From assembly GCA_030340625.1 (NCBI GenBank), contig JAOPHQ010002328.1, positions 1 to 64,000 of the forward strand: a DNA stretch of 64,000 nt, in the 5' to 3' direction. Numbering within the stretch: position 1 is the stretch's first letter; every line of letters begins with the position of its first letter. The position numbers were made by a program, and so were the translations under genes. The DNA comes from Merluccius polli (taxonomy: Eukaryota > Chordata > Actinopteri > Gadiformes > Merlucciidae). The notes beneath the pieces were generated by a model. The model worked only from the letters and a program-made list of their open reading frames with translations. It did no database searches and had not been told where the DNA came from. Positions 32,972 through 46,892 of this stretch are shown piece by piece.

Positions 32972-34246
32972 CAGGGGTTCTCAACCTTTTTCAGGCTGGG
33001 CCCCCCCCAAAACTGGTTCATTGCAGTTGGGCCCCCCCCCCCCCCCCGCGCGCGCGATCGTAACACTCCTCGGACCTATAGGGGGGTATTATTGAGACAA
33101 TATTATTTGTGTGTGCGTATCTCAATCTGTGTACCGGTATTCAAATTTGTGTGTGCGTAATAAGATTTGTCTGTCTGTATTCACATTTGTGTGTTTGTGA
33201 TAAGATTTGTGTGTCTGTATTCACATTTGTGTGTTTGTGATAAGATTTGTGTGTCTGTATTCACATGTGTGTGTTTGTGATACGATTTGTGTGTCTGTAT
33301 TCACATTTGTGTGTTTGTGATAAGATTTGTGTGTCTGTATTCACATTTGTGTGAGTGTAAAAAAAATCTGTGTGTCTGTATTCGTTTTGCAAGTAAAGAC
33401 AAATCTGCAAATGTGTACAGAGATCTGTAAGTGTACACACATCTGTGAATGTGTACTGAGATCTGTAAATGTCTGTCATCAGTTATAACTCAGGCGGGAG
33501 CTCTGATTGGCCAAAACACAAATCTTATCACAAACACACAAATGTGAATACAGACGCACTGATTTTTTTTTATTTTTTTCCAAATGTGAATACAGACAGA
33601 CAAATCATATTACGCACACACAAATTTGAATTCACACAAATGTGAATACACACAAATCTTATTACACACATACAGATTGTGGGGTGCGGACCTGGGGGGG
33701 GGGGGGGGGGGGGGGTGCGCGCAATAGTAACACACCGCGGACCTACGGCTGACTGGGGGGGGGGGGGGTGCGCGCAATAGTAACACACCGCGGACCTACG
33801 GCTGACTGGGGGGGGGGGGGGGTGCGCGCAATAGTAACACACCGCGGACCTACGGCTGACTGGGGGGGGGGGGGGGGGGGTGCGCGCAATAGTAACACAC
33901 CGCGGACCTACGGCTGACTGGGGGGGGGGGGGTGCGCGCAATAGTAACACACCGCGGACCTACGGCTGACTGGGGGGGGGGGGGTGCGCGCAATAGTAAC
34001 ACACCGCGGACCTACGGCTGACTGGGGGGGGGGGGGGGGGGCGGTGTGTTACTATTGCGCTCTCAAAAGGGAGGACAAATACGCGTCCGGCTTGACGCTG
34101 CGCCGGACGCCGGACAGGGCTTTGAAAAACCGGACAGTCCGCCTAAAGCCGGACGCGTATTTGTCCTCCTTTTTGAACCCGCGCCCCCCCGGGAGAGTGG
34201 CCGCACCCCCCCCAGGGGGGCGCGCCCCACCGGTTGAGAACCACTG
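32972..34246. mobile_element. hAT-type non-autonomous element with 8-bp TSD GGCTATAT
   Basis: Termini CAGGGGTTCTCAACC and GGTTGAGAACCACTG are inverted repeats with one mismatch. The flanking GGCTATAT at 32964-32971 and 34247-34254 is perfect. Inside are a TGTGTGTCTGTATTCACATTT repeat (33110-33360), partly inverted copies at 33510-33670, a C/G-run minisatellite (33690-34045) and an inverted repeat of CGCGTCCGGCTT (34080-34165). No transposase frame. Confidence 0.9.
33667..34045. repeat. Minisatellite with long poly-G runs
   Basis: Six to seven copies of a unit of about 55 bp: TGCGCGCAATAGTAACACAC, CGCGGACCTACGGCTGACT and a G12-G20 run whose length differs in every copy. It lies inside the hAT-type element. 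G-run lengths are likely unreliable in the assembly. Confidence 0.9.
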
Positions 34247-34254
34247 GGCTATAT

Positions 34255-35540
34255 TATCCATTTATTGAACATGTTTCCCTTCCCATCATTTAGGTTAAAG
34301 TGACTGGTACGATCCGATTAAAATTGATCACATTCCACTCTAGGCCTATGTTTTTTTTCGCGCTGGTTATTTGTTTCACTTGAGTAATTTGATTTGTGGA
34401 CGTAAGATGCGCTCTGAATGCCATTTCAAGATGTCTTTAAAAACTGTGCGCTTCTCTGTCTCCCTCTGGTGGCCGACGTGTGCTCTGCGCCGTCACTGGG
34501 TGTCAAAGGGAAGTTTAAAGAAAGGGCAAGCCAATTTGTACTTAAACCTACCAAACTATTAGGTCAACTGGGAAAAGCAGGAAGCCTAACGTGGGATACT
34601 CAGCCAACCTTAATTCACCTATGATGTGTTATGGTAGAATTAGCAACAGGTAGTTGCCACGTGGGTTCAGATCATTATTATTTATTGTATGTGTCCGGCA
34701 TTAAACTGTAGGCCTATATTAAAATATACCTAACACTATATGGTGAATAATACAATATGTATTAGCTTATTATATTAGTATGATGTATCATTAATATAAT
34801 CTATTACGTACTCCATTGTAATTATTCCCAGTGAATAAGACCAGAAGCCTGTGTTGTGGGCACTCATCGATATTATTGCATCACATTCATAATTCCTTTG
34901 CCATGGCTTTCTCTCTCTCTAGCATGTTGTAAGTTAACTACCGATCCTTTATCACCCCCTAACCTGATGCTATGCTTCTCCTTTTCGGAGAACTACACCA
35001 ATACCTCACAACCGCACTGACCATTGGCTCCATTCGATGTTGTGACCACTATTGGCGATTTCAATTACCATGATTTGCTTGAGTGCACCATCGTAAATAT
35101 CTTCTGACACATTTTGGTTGCATTTGACACGATTCAATCAATGTAAAATGTATGTCTCATGTAGTATTGCCTACATTATTTTAAATAAAGATGATCAAAA
35201 CTGTACATCAAAGTTTTTGTTTGATGTATTGCTCATTTTCAAGATGGGTAGTTTTCTATATTTTATCTTTTTCTTTACTTCTTTACCCTATATAATTGAC
35301 AACTATAGTGTAGCAAGATCTTTGTCAACCAATCCATAGCTGTTTTTTTTTTTACAGCTAGATGAGAAAAGAGCATCTAAATTCTTGAATGGAAATTTCT
35401 TTCTTACTTTGACGAAATTAACATTACATTTTTTTGGGGGGAGGGGGGGGGCAATGAATGAATGGTTGGGTGTAAGGGGGTGGGCCATACGGTGACGTAA
35501 ACAAAATAAATCTCCTGTGCATCCCCCTAAAAACGCCCCT
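34255..35540. other. Intergenic DNA upstream of the cytokine gene
   Basis: No exon or element is recognised; a G-run lies at 35436-35451. The part from about 35500 on is more GC-rich and probably belongs to the promoter of the next gene. Confidence 0.45.
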
Positions 35541-35821
35541 CTGTGCGGAACCAATTAAAGCCCGGCGCTCCACGGGTTGCGGTAATGGCAACACAAACAT
35601 CGAAATAAACATGTTTGATTGAACACGAAATTGTAGCATCGGTGCGCAAATTCTGCCTTTTTTTTCAGAAGGCGTGTACCGTAAAAAAAAAACAAAAAAA
35701 CAACAACCCCGAGGTGCTGGATATTTGCGGGGAGTTTCACCTTCACGCGACGGAAATAACATTTGGCCCGGTGTTAATTTCATCCCACCCGCCGCACTAA
35801 TAGCCACCTAACCGGGTCGCC

Positions 35822-37671
35822 ATGGCGGAGCAGGACGGAGCGGCGGACGCCGTGCTGGACGAGCCCGCGCCCCGCAGGTCGGGGACGGGCAGAGCGGTGG
35901 CTCTGGCGCGGCTCCTGCACCAGGAGTGCGGTCATCTCCTCCAGCTATACGTGAGTACAAGTTGACCAACTCGTGTTTACCTCACACGTGTTGTTGCATA
36001 GCTAAATTGTGATTGATGAGAGTCCACGTCCCGAGTCCACGCCCCCCCCCCCCAGCATGATACCATTACTTATATCATGGCTAGTTCATGTTTCATATTC
36101 TGTCTTAACTAACTGCTGCTATACGATGTTGGCCGTTGTGTGTCCACTTAATCAGCGGATGCTACTGCAGTGCATGTGATCATCCTGAACCCCACCACCC
36201 TCTCCAGGCTCTAGTACCATGAGTGCTAATGGATTCTGTGGCTCGCTCACCCAATGTAACATTTAGAAGAGCTTTTATTGAATCAATACAATCAATGTCA
36301 TTGTTGCTCAATGCCGCATGCATAATTCATACTGAATTAAATTAAAGATACAAGTGCAAGGCACTTTTTTAATCAAGCAGACGTTCTCAACACAATTCAG
36401 CCATGTTGCCATGTTGCCCCCCCCCCCCATCCCCAGAGAGAGAGGGAGAGCTTCCTGGATGACCACACACCGGAGGGGGGTCGCATTGTGTCCCTATCGC
36501 CGGACACCCTGGGGGATGACCCCGGCGTGGAGGAGCGGGTGGGCCTGCTGCATGCAGCCTTGCGTCAGTGCCTGGGGCTGCTCCACTGCCTTACCCTGCG
36601 GGAAGTGGAGGAGGAGATGGGGGAGCTGGAGGGCGAGTATGAGGCAATGAGGAAGAACGTCCGCAGCCGGCTGGAGCACCTGCTGCTCAGCACCAGGGTG
36701 CTGCTGCCGCAGCCCGGCGAGGCGGAGGTCACCCCCGACAACCCCTGCACCGAGGTACAGACTATAATGTAGCGCACTGTGCTTTTTATTTGATGTTTTA
36801 TTTTGTACTTTGATGTAGGGGGTCGTGCTGACGTAGAGGCTGCCACATGCCACAGTACCCGAATTTCCCCATCTGGGATCAATAAAGTATAACCTTGTGT
36901 CTCAACCTTTACAATTTAATTAGTTTAGGATATATTGTTGACAAATCTAATTGGTAATAAAACACTTTTATTGTGCAAAGATGGTGTGCTGTTATGCTGA
37001 TTTGATTACATTCTAAATGTCTGGTTGTTGACCAATCAGATTGCTTGGTCAGAGCTATCTGTAATTAATCACATTCATACGTTAAAATCACCCATGACAT
37101 TGAAATGTCATTTAGACGATGTTTTTCTACCACCTGTTGGAAAACTTTAGTTTGGGCCTTTTAATTTAGTAAATAAATAACAGACTGCCATTGTTTCTGT
37201 TTGATTGCTTCATGTGGGAAATCCTTACTTCAATTCACTGGTAACACATGAATTAGGTCAGAAAAATAAAAAGATTTTCTGTGATTTTCTTGTCTCTTAA
37301 ATTGAAATTCTCACTCTTCTTGTTATCAGCATTTACGTATGCTGGTTATGTTATGCAGAAAAATGTTCATTAAAACTGTCAGTAAATTAATAGTGATTAA
37401 CTCCATGCAGGACTTTCAAGATGGTAGTCCAAAACAGATATGTGGTTGTCCATAACGGATATCCAAGGATATTGATATTTGATGATAGATATGTGGAACA
37501 CATAGTCTTCTTCTGCTGTCTTGTGTGCAGGAGGTGGATGGTGAAATGGGGTCATTTGCGCTCAAAATGTGGACCTATCGGGTGCTGTTGGAGTTACTCC
37601 ACTGGGCTGACCATGCTTCTCTGACCCTCCACGTCATACACACGCAGAGCCAAGAAACCGAAGAAGTCTAA
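35822..37671 (+). CDS. cntf: CNTF/cardiotrophin-like IL-6-family cytokine
   Basis: Exons 35822-35950, 36437-36754 and 37531-37671 (stop TAA 37669-37671) join in phase 0 with GT-AG introns to give 195 residues. The product is a four-helix-bundle cytokine expected to signal through gp130/LIFR-type receptors. Helix A is around GRAVALARLLHQECGHLLQLY. Helices B and C are in the large exon (GVEERVGLLHAALRQCLGLL, NVRSRLEHLLLSTRVLL). Helix D is in the last exon (FALKMWTYRVLLELLHWADHA), corresponding to the conserved LWGLKVLQELSQW region of CNTF. No signal peptide is seen, as in CNTF and CTF1. CTF1 or CLCF1 are alternatives; I favour CNTF because of the helix D pattern and the lack of a secretion signal. 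Confidence 0.72.
36775..36900 (+). mobile_element. Truncated L2-type LINE tail in the cytokine gene's intron 2
   Basis: CGAATTTCCCCATCTGGGATCAATAAAGTAT is the characteristic 3' tail of fish L2/Maui-type LINEs. It starts about 20 bp after the exon 2 donor. Confidence 0.6.
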
Positions 37672-38555
37672 CGTGTTTATTTTGTTTTTATTTAAGCCCA
37701 ACTGTGAATAGGAACGGATTAGAAATCCATACAGATCCAGCTTGGATCTGTATGTGTTGAGAAGAATTTAAAAAAAGAAAAAGAAAGAAGTTAATATGAA
37801 GGTGGTGATGAATGAGTGCAGGAGTTAGCTGATTAAGAGAACTGAGAAAATAACTGAGCCTCTTGAACAAAGTCTACTACACTTAGACTTTACTCAGTCT
37901 CTGGTATTTCCCCAGCACGTGTCAAAATGACCAGTACTTTAAAACAGTTGGCCGTTCTTTGGAAAATGTTCTCTTCAAACTTTTGTGTTGCAGGGTGTTT
38001 TAAAAAAAATAAAATATTTATTTTCTTTGCTCACTAAAGGTCAAATATAGAATTAGTTGAGTAAAGATGTTGCCGTTATTCCAACTAACACTACAAATCC
38101 AGACTAACTGCTAGATTGTAGCCCCAATTAACTGACTGATAAACTGTGACTGAAGTGCATCCTAACATGTATATGCAGATAGTAATACCAAGTTAGATCT
38201 TATGTTACATATCTTTGTTTGTGTAAAAGATAAATGTATGTATGCTCAGACTTTATGCCACAACTCCTTTAGCTAGGTGTGATTTCTGTGTCCTGTATGT
38301 TCACTTGGCATTGTATTGTCATTCTTGAAAATGCTGCTATATTGTTTTCACAACTTTGAAGTGTTTTGATTATGAATATTGTACTGTAGCATTATATAGC
38401 CTTCAGCCATTAATGTTACACACTATACCAAACTTAATCACAATCACTGCAATGTTGTCAAACTGACTGAATGTTTTAAGAATGGGTGACTGTGCTGTGA
38501 AGTGTTATCAGACCTGTTGTTTCATGCAATGTTGAAGTTTTATTTAATCACCAAC

Positions 38556-38561
38556 AATAAA
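38556..38561 (+). terminator. Poly(A) signal, cytokine gene
   Basis: AATAAA about 885 bp after the stop codon and about 300 bp before the ATG of the next gene. The stretch between the stop and this signal (37672-38555) shows no other gene and is probably 3' UTR. Confidence 0.5.
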
Positions 38562-38639
38562 AATTCATTTGATGTAAGTTTAAAAGATTACAACATTAAA
38601 ATCGACTCCTGTAGGTATTATCTCTCCATGTGTGCGTTC

Positions 38640-38868
38640 AATCAAACCTTTCGCGGGGCCCCTACTTGATAATTAATGTATTTTCCATTTGGATATTCCT
38701 GGATATCACACGTAGGCTACACGTGCGGACGCGTGGTTTCGCCGTGCATCACTTTCCTCCCTAACGTGTACCCCCATTTTACCACGAGAACCCCGACATA
38801 GACGGCGCGCCGCACATGCGCACTGGCGAGGAGAGAGACGGAGCGCGAGCGGCAGGGAAGGAGTCCTA
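38640..38868 (+). promoter_or_regulatory. CpG-rich promoter and 5' UTR of the SET/recombinase-like gene
   Basis: CpG-dense sequence with an NRF1-like CATGCGCA core at about 38814 and no TATA box. It directly precedes the ATG at 38869, whose context (TCCTAATGGCG) is acceptable. Confidence 0.5.
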
Positions 38869-40645
38869 ATGGCGGAGAACGTACGGTCGCCCTTTGACTA
38901 CCGGGAGCCGCCGACCCTCGACAGCGACGGGGACGGGAGCAAGCCGCCGCCGCCGCGGGGGTGAGGAAAGACGACGGCCGGTCAACACGCAGTGGGGGGG
39001 TTGCCCCGCTAGGACGGCATTAGAGGGACGGACGCGGACACACGCGCGCCGCTAGCGGGCACATTTGTTTAGTTCCCAGCCTCTTTATTTTTCGCGTGCA
39101 TGATTTAATACCGTGGAGGAAAAAAATGGAAGTGGGGAGCAGCGGCGGCGATGCGGGGTTTCCAGCCCCGATGCTGGCTCTCTCTGCGGGGCTCGCCGCC
39201 GCCTGGCGTGGGGGTTTTCCTGAGCTGCTCGTAGTATAAACACAATGAACAGCCTAGTAGTAGTAGTAGTTGGTTTTTCTTCTCCTTCTCCTATAGGATC
39301 TGCCAGATACCAGAAGCTAGTGTAAGCTAGCTGGCTAGCCGCGGTGTAGCGAGCGTATAGCACGCACAGAAACGAGCAGCCAGTATAACATGTATAACAT
39401 GTATAACATGTATCAGCCAGCTATACGGGGTAGGGATGTGTTGGGCGGCCATAGGAGGGTCGTTACCCGCTAAGAAACCCCGACTCTTTGCTGTCACAAC
39501 ACTTTGTTGTCGGTTGGCTACTGAGTGGTCGCAGACACGACTTAATGCACGACGGAAACAGATCCGCTGTAAACAAAGTTGCTGACCGTGAACAAAACGT
39601 CCCCTGATCGCACGGATCCGTACGGTGTCAGACCAACTATGGGACATGAATAACGAATGGCTTTTAGCCTTTATCTAAGCGGTGGACCAACGGTTTCTAA
39701 TGCAATGTGATGTGATGGTTTTGCTAAATGAATCTGATGTGATCCGAAGGGGCGGGTTTATTATCAGATGACAGATACGCATGACTGTATTTCTCTCTGT
39801 AGTTGCATTTCAATTCAGATACTAGTTCAATGCTGGGATTGGTCATTAAAGAGTCAGTAAGCAGCACCAACTTGCGCCTCGCTGCTTCTAATATACAGTA
39901 TGCCATTTAAACATAGTCCAACATGCGTCTTTGGTCATCTGGTGGGTTGGTAACATTAGGTCGGATGTAGAAAGACCCTGGCGGTGTAACACTGGAAAAA
40001 AGCTTGGCCCAACATATGCTATGTGCAACAGTTGTAATTCAACCAAATATACATCCTTTTTTCCTTTCTTTTTCACTGATTAATCTTTTTATATTACACG
40101 CCTACACGATAGAAGATGCATCACACGTTCTGAAGCAAGAAAAACATGATGACACAATTGTCCTTTCCATCTTTCATTCATTCATTCATCTTTCATTCGG
40201 AAATGAACAGTGTTACTTGATAAATTATGATCTCATTTGTGACTTTGAATGGCTAGCAAATTACTAAATCTTGACCATTAAAAGTTAAATGTAAATTGTT
40301 TTAGAAGCTTACATTTCTCCTCATGGCTTTTGGCATCTTAACATTATAAGACAGGGAAACCCCTGTCTTATAGTAAATCGAGGATCGTATTTTATTGTTG
40401 GTTATTTCCAGTATATCCTCGCTTTGCACTTTTCACTTGCCTTCTTTTGAAGTGCTTACTACAGAAGAGTCTGGTAGGCTTTGGCTATATTTAATGAAAC
40501 CTTGACGTCTATTTTTGTGCTTTTTATTCCCCAGACGCGTATGTGGAAGAAAAAGAAAGGGCACGCCTGTAAAGGTGTGTGATCGAGCGTATGTCACCGA
40601 AGATGAAGAAGAGGAGAGCATGTCTGAGCACAGCTATAGCCCTGG

Positions 40646-40691
<46 letters not shown>

Positions 40692-41634
40692 CAGTGTCAT
40701 CACTGGGTCTCTGCTATACGTGGCGTTTCCTTTCAGATCAAATATACAACAAACACAGACAAAGAATTTCAAGTGCTGTCAAAGTAAAGGAAACTGCCCT
40801 GAGATAAAATTGAACCAGTCGCTCCACCTGCAATTTTGGTATTGTATTCCTTATCTGGCACGGCTGTTCTAAAAATGTAGTGGTGCCTCGTTTGGCCTCA
40901 ATCCATAAAGTGTTTCCTGTTTTCCTGCTAGTGTCGAGAACGTGACACAATCGATCCATCCAGTGAACTCCTGTTCGAATGCCCCGATCTGCCAATCAAA
41001 ATGCGGACCTTGCTGTCATTCATAATGAGTGACCTGCAAATGCAATCCCACCTCCTAATGCTAAAGCTGTCGTCGAGTATGTCTATGTGAATGATGCAAT
41101 GTACCTGTGTGCAGGGGATGGGCAGTACCCAGAGGGAGCAGAGGACCGGCTGCCTCCGCCTGGCAGTCCGTACTACCTGGCCGACCCCTCCCAGCTATGG
41201 TAAGGACCAGTAGCCCCGGGCTACGGTGGCCCACGGCCGAAGGTACACGCTGTGCAGGTCTCAAATCATTGCCCAGACCTGCGTCTGGGCAATGATTTAT
41301 TATTATCGCTTGTCATCTTTTGAATGGTATCGTATAGTCATGAAATTAACCTGGTTTTATAGTCTAAATGAATTGCGATGAGAAGATGCCCTTAAAATGA
41401 TCAAATATGAGGTTTGTAAAGTCGGTGAGAAAGGAAAACAAGTTTAAGTCCAATTCCATAAAATGTCCATATACTCCAATGTAATGACCCTTAGGTAGAC
41501 ACTGTATTGAGTATTTTGAATTCATAAGCATATTGTGATATTTATCGATGTTGTGTAGAATTTCCCATAGTTATCATGATAATACATGTTTCCATATCAC
41601 CCAGCCCTAGTTGTTACTGAGCCACCCCCCCCCC

Positions 41635-41674
<40 letters not shown>

Positions 41675-44600
41675 CAGTGTGCCTGAGCTGGGCGAGGACG
41701 GGACCAGCGGCGTGCGGGGACCAGTGCTCTTCCACCCGCCGCCCAACTGTCGCATCCGGGAGGTGCACTGCGGGAGCCAGGTGCGGCTGGTCGTCATAGC
41801 GATCCGAGACATCGCCAAGGGCGAGGAGATTACGGTGGACTACAGCCTCACAGACTGGGGAGAGAACGCCATGGTCGGTGTTGAGCGACGACGTGATTTT
41901 TATTATTGAACGGGTTCTTAATTCAAATTTGTGTTTTTGTTTTGCGTGTCTAACCTGGCGGCGTTTGTTTGAATCTGCTTTCATCCAGGAGGAAGAGGCC
42001 GGCCCCCACCCACTCTCCCTCTCTGTCTCCGATTACCTCACCCCCTCCTGGTCGCTCTCCCCCTCCTCCTCCCCCCTCACACACTCAGAGCCCAGTGACT
42101 CGGACCGCGAGGAGGACGAGGAGGAGGAGGAAGATGATGACGACGATGACGATGAGGAGGAGGACATGGAGGAGATAAGGGGCCGAATGCTCCGCCGCCG
42201 CAAGAAGCGCAAGATGGCCGCTGCAGTAAACACCAAGAAGAAGAGCGCTGCTACGCCTGTGGCAGCGGCGGCAGCCACATCCTCCCGGGGGCCCGGCCGC
42301 CCCTGCTCCTCGTTCCCGCGGCCGGCAGCGGTTGCGCCCCCCACCCGCTCCCAGTCGCAGCCCCCGGTGAGCGCACTGGCACCGCCAACCACCAACATCA
42401 ACAACAACATCAACATCAATATCGGGGGGGCATCGGGCGCAGCAGCGCTGAGCCGGCGGCAGCACTGTCCGTACTGCGGCCGCCACTACCGCTCGCTGGC
42501 CCGCCACCTAGAGAAGCACCACGCTGGGCAGCCAGAGGTGCGCGCCGCCATGGAGCATGCGCACCTGCACGCGCACGCCGCCAACGGCTCGCATACACAC
42601 ACCTCGTCCTCGTGCACGGCAGCCGCACCACACGGCCACTCGTTCGCCGTCCCCAGGCCCTCGTCGTCCTCCAACCCCACCCCGCCCCCTCTCTTCTCCT
42701 CCACCTCCAGGGAGCGGGAGAGGGAGTCACCCGCCACCCGTTCGGCCGGGCCTGCCGTCTCCTTCTCGCTCTCCCTGTCCCCGCCCTCCTCGGCCCAGCC
42801 CCCCACCACCAGGAAGGGCCCCAGTCTGATGGCGCCGGCCGCCAAGCGGGTTGCGGGTGCTGCTCCGACCGTGTCCCGGGTCAAGAGCCCCTCGCCACCA
42901 CCGCCGCCCCCCCCGTCGTCACCCCCCCCGCCCGCCCCCCGGAGGGGCCAGAGGATGAAGAGGGAGAAGCAGGAGGAGCAGCAGAAGGTGGAGGAGTGCT
43001 CCAAGAGCAAGGAGGAGCTAGCGCCGCCGCCCACCCCCGAGCCCGACGTCGACCCCGAGGAGGAGCTGGAGTTGAGCGGGGAAGAGGAGGAGGTGCAGGA
43101 GGAGACCAATGGAGAGCTAGTGAGGTACGAGTGTCATGTTGCTGGGATTCAACCATGAAACCAGTGGCCTATTGTGGTGGCATCCATCACCACAATGGCA
43201 AATATTTTTTTTGTAACGTTGACTTGATATTGCCACTGTTTGCTATTAGCATTGAAACACTGCATAGATGATAGGCACACCTAGACATAACTACATCAAA
43301 GTTAGTTATAATTAGAGATGGGCATAGATTAATTTCTTTAATCTAGATTAATCTAATTGTAATCTTGAAATTAATCTAGATTAAAGTGGCTCATTTGAAT
43401 GCTGTCGAAGGCGTGCATAATATGTGTTTGCTACTTAAATAATGACATACAATACCTAAATAATGACTTACAATACCTAAATAATGACTGAGAATAGGTC
43501 AGGGGGGGGGGGTGGGGGGGGGGGACAATAGGTTAACGGCGATAATTTTTTTATTGCCAATAGGAGTCTTGCGTTATCGCAGCGCAGTAACGCCGATAAC
43601 GGCCCATCACTAGTTATAATACATAATATAATTTCAAACAAAGTTAGTTATTGCTCTTGCGCTAGCCAAGAGCAATAACTAACTTTGTTAAAAAAAACAA
43701 GCCTTTTTCTCCTTGGTATTCACCTGAAAGTGATTTCTCCTTTGATGATTTTACTGCACTATTAGAGCAGCAAAATATAGCACAAAAATCAGGATTTCTA
43801 CACTCACTTTTTTGAGATCCTTGAGAATTTGTTTTAAACTCCGACATGGCTGCCACTCTGACGCTTTGTCACCTGACAGCCATCTTAGTTTGTAATGGGA
43901 GAAAATCTTAAGTAGATGTTACATGTTATTGGTGCTAAACGCCGGGCGTCTCCTTCTCTCTACAGCGCACACAGACATCACATCTCCCCCCTGCTGTCCT
44001 CGCTGTCCTGTCTGGTGCTCTACCTGCGGCGCCAGCAGCACGCCTCCTTCCTGTCCCTCACGCGCACGCCGCATTCGGCTGAGGCCTGGCGCCTGCTCTG
44101 CCACTCCAGCCTCTCGCTGCTCATCCTCTATAACCGCCATCGCGAGTGCGAAGTGGCCAAGCTCTCCCTCCAGGACTACCACAACCGCACCCTGCCCCCA
44201 CCCGTCCCCACAGCCGCCTGTGGCAGCGCCCCCACTGCCCCGCTGCCACCGCCGACAGGCACGGAGGCGCTCCTCTCGCCCTTCGAGCGCCACGTGCTCT
44301 GCCACCTGCCCCGGGCCGGCGTGGTGGGCAAGCGGGGCCGCGTGCAGCCCCTCATCCTGCCACCGCACAGCGAGTCCTGTCTGGAGCTGCTGCTGCAGAC
44401 CAGCCCCAATGTGGGTGTGGACCCGGGCAGCCCCTACGTGTTCTCGCGGCCGTACCACTCACCGGCCACGCCGCTGCGCGGCACCGACCTGCTGCGCAAC
44501 CTGGCGCGGGCCAGCGGCGCCAAGAACCCCGGGGCGCTGACGGGTGCACGGGCCCGGCGGCAGGTGGCCATCCTCAGCCAGCTGCTGCTGCTGGAGGAGG

Positions 44601-46800
44601 GGGGCGGGGGGGAGGGCCCTGCGGGGAGTGGCGGGGGAGCCGGCGGCAGCGGGGGAGCCGGCGGCAGCGGTGCCGCTGCCACCAAGCGGCTGGAGGAGTT
44701 CCTAGAGCGCGAGTACCACGTCACACAGAACTGCGCCGCCATCGTGCGCGACCCAGCGCTGATGGGGCGGGTGGGGCGTGTAGTGCTGTATGGGGAGCGG
44801 GAGGGCGTGCTCTTCCGTGGGATGAGCCTGCAGCACATCTGCCTGGAGCTGGACGGTGAGATTGTGCGACATGATGAGTGAGGGATAATGTACAGTGCGC
44901 CAGGCGTTATTGTGAAATAGCCCTGACAAGGTGATGCAGGACTGTGACGCGAATGACCAGCTCGCTGTACATTATCCCACATATTACACGGCTACTTACT
45001 AAAGAAATCAATAATTTGACACAAAAGTATGACAACAATAAATGATTTAATTGGTTTTGAAAATGATTGTATTGCTTCCGCTAATAAAAATAGTCCGTTA
45101 GATTCTATGTTCGGACATAGCGCCCATAGCAACAGTCTGTTATTCATAGCAGCAGACTGCTATTCGGAAATAACAGACCGTAGAATGCCGTAATTGACGG
45201 ATCAGAATCAAATGTTCAACAAAGCTGTGTAATGATTGTTAAAACACCTCCACCATGCTGTACATACATTCGTTACTTGCATGTCCTCCACCTATACGTT
45301 TTCCCTATTATCTGGTTTTTGGGATAATTGGATATCTGACCACATGACTAGTCCTGTTTATACAATGATTTAAATCTAGATTAAAATTTGATTTTGATTT
45401 GATCAGATTTTATTTTTTTTAATGAAATGGCAGAATGTATTTTATGAATAAATACCCGTGGTCCTGCATAAGAGATCCACGTTAGATTCACGAGAGATCG
45501 CTGCCCGTCTACTTGGGTTTCATTTCATTTTAATTGATGTATTGATTTATTTTCAACAGTGATGTCCGGCAACTCTGGGGACTCGTTTTCGGATGACTCG
45601 GATGCCGAGGCGGAGAAGGAGGAGGTGAAGGAGAAGGTGGAGGTGGTGGTGATGAAGAAGAAGGGACCAGGCCGACCGCCGCGGAAGAAGAGGGGGCCGC
45701 TCCCTTCCCCTGTGAACACCATGCTTCCTGTCGCCCATAAAAGGAGGAGCGTCCAGCCCAAATCTGGTAAATGAATGAGATATCTATAGCTCTTCACTAT
45801 TTGCCTACCAATGACATCAATGTCAATGTCATCAATCACATTAACAAATTATATAAAATTCAAAGAAATTCTCTGCTGTACCGACAGTGATATATTGTTG
45901 TTTCTACTACTAGCATCTCTCCAACCAAATGCACAAGCCACCAGCAAGACAACGTGTGTCTTAGGGACCACAGGGAAACACATGCCAGAGAACACCAAGC
46001 AAACCACGTCAGTGTCATTTGGCTGAGACCATAGCGGAGAACATTTTCTCACAGTGACGGGCACAATATCCACCCCAAAAAATCACAAAAATCGGCGGTG
46101 TTTAATCAAAATGAAAAACGGCTCCAATGACGAGCACTGCCATGTCTCTGGACTGACGAGATAATGGTTTTGAATTCTCAAAATACTCCTATTTGAAGGG
46201 AGTAAAAAAACAGTTCCACTATATTCACACTCTGTGTGCTTTGATCTGTTAAAACAATACGATTCTGGGTGGTGTTTGTGTCTGGCGAAATACGCGCCTT
46301 GTATGCATAACATAACATGAATAAAGATTTATGAATGAGGCCACGCAGGGTTTTTGGCGTTCCTCAAAGCATAAACATGAAGAAAAAACGAATAGGCTAC
46401 TAAGAATAGGCAAATAGTTTTATTAAATTCATTTTAATGAACCCAGACTATGCACATTGCATAGACTGCTACATACAAATAGGGAAAGTAATCAAAACAA
46501 TTTGTGTGGTTTTTGTTCCATTTAGTCACCGCTAATTTAGCTCGGCTCAAGTCATCAGGCATTCCCGTTATCCACACCCGGTTAGGCAGCACCAGCAGAG
46601 CTGTGCAAAGCACCAGGCCAAACAAAGCTTGTAAGGGATATATTTAAAAGTTGCATTGTGTGCTGCCAGAGCATAGTGTCCTTGCCCAGATCAAACTTTT
46701 ACATTAAGTGATCGCAAGCCTTTTGTGTTTCGGCAAGGGATGACGTCAATATGAGTTTTTGCTTCTCAAGTCTTAAGTCCTGAGTGCCAAATTCCAGAGA

Positions 46801-46892
<92 letters not shown>

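Noticed and set aside
33110..33480. Regularly spaced repeats that might suggest a CRISPR array
   Set aside because: The units are simple TGTGTCTGTATTCACATTTG tandem repeats without unique spacers, in a vertebrate transposon.
40738..40995. Minus-strand ORF near exon 2 of the SET/recombinase-like gene
   Set aside because: No splice or domain support, and it lies within an intron of a well-supported plus-strand gene.
42033..43156. Several long overlapping ORFs on both strands over exon 5
   Set aside because: They are shadows caused by the GC-rich, low-complexity coding exon; only the frame joining exons 4 and 6 is consistent.
43919..44982. Minus-strand ORFs opposite exon 6
   Set aside because: Shadows of the GC-rich exon; no splice or domain support.
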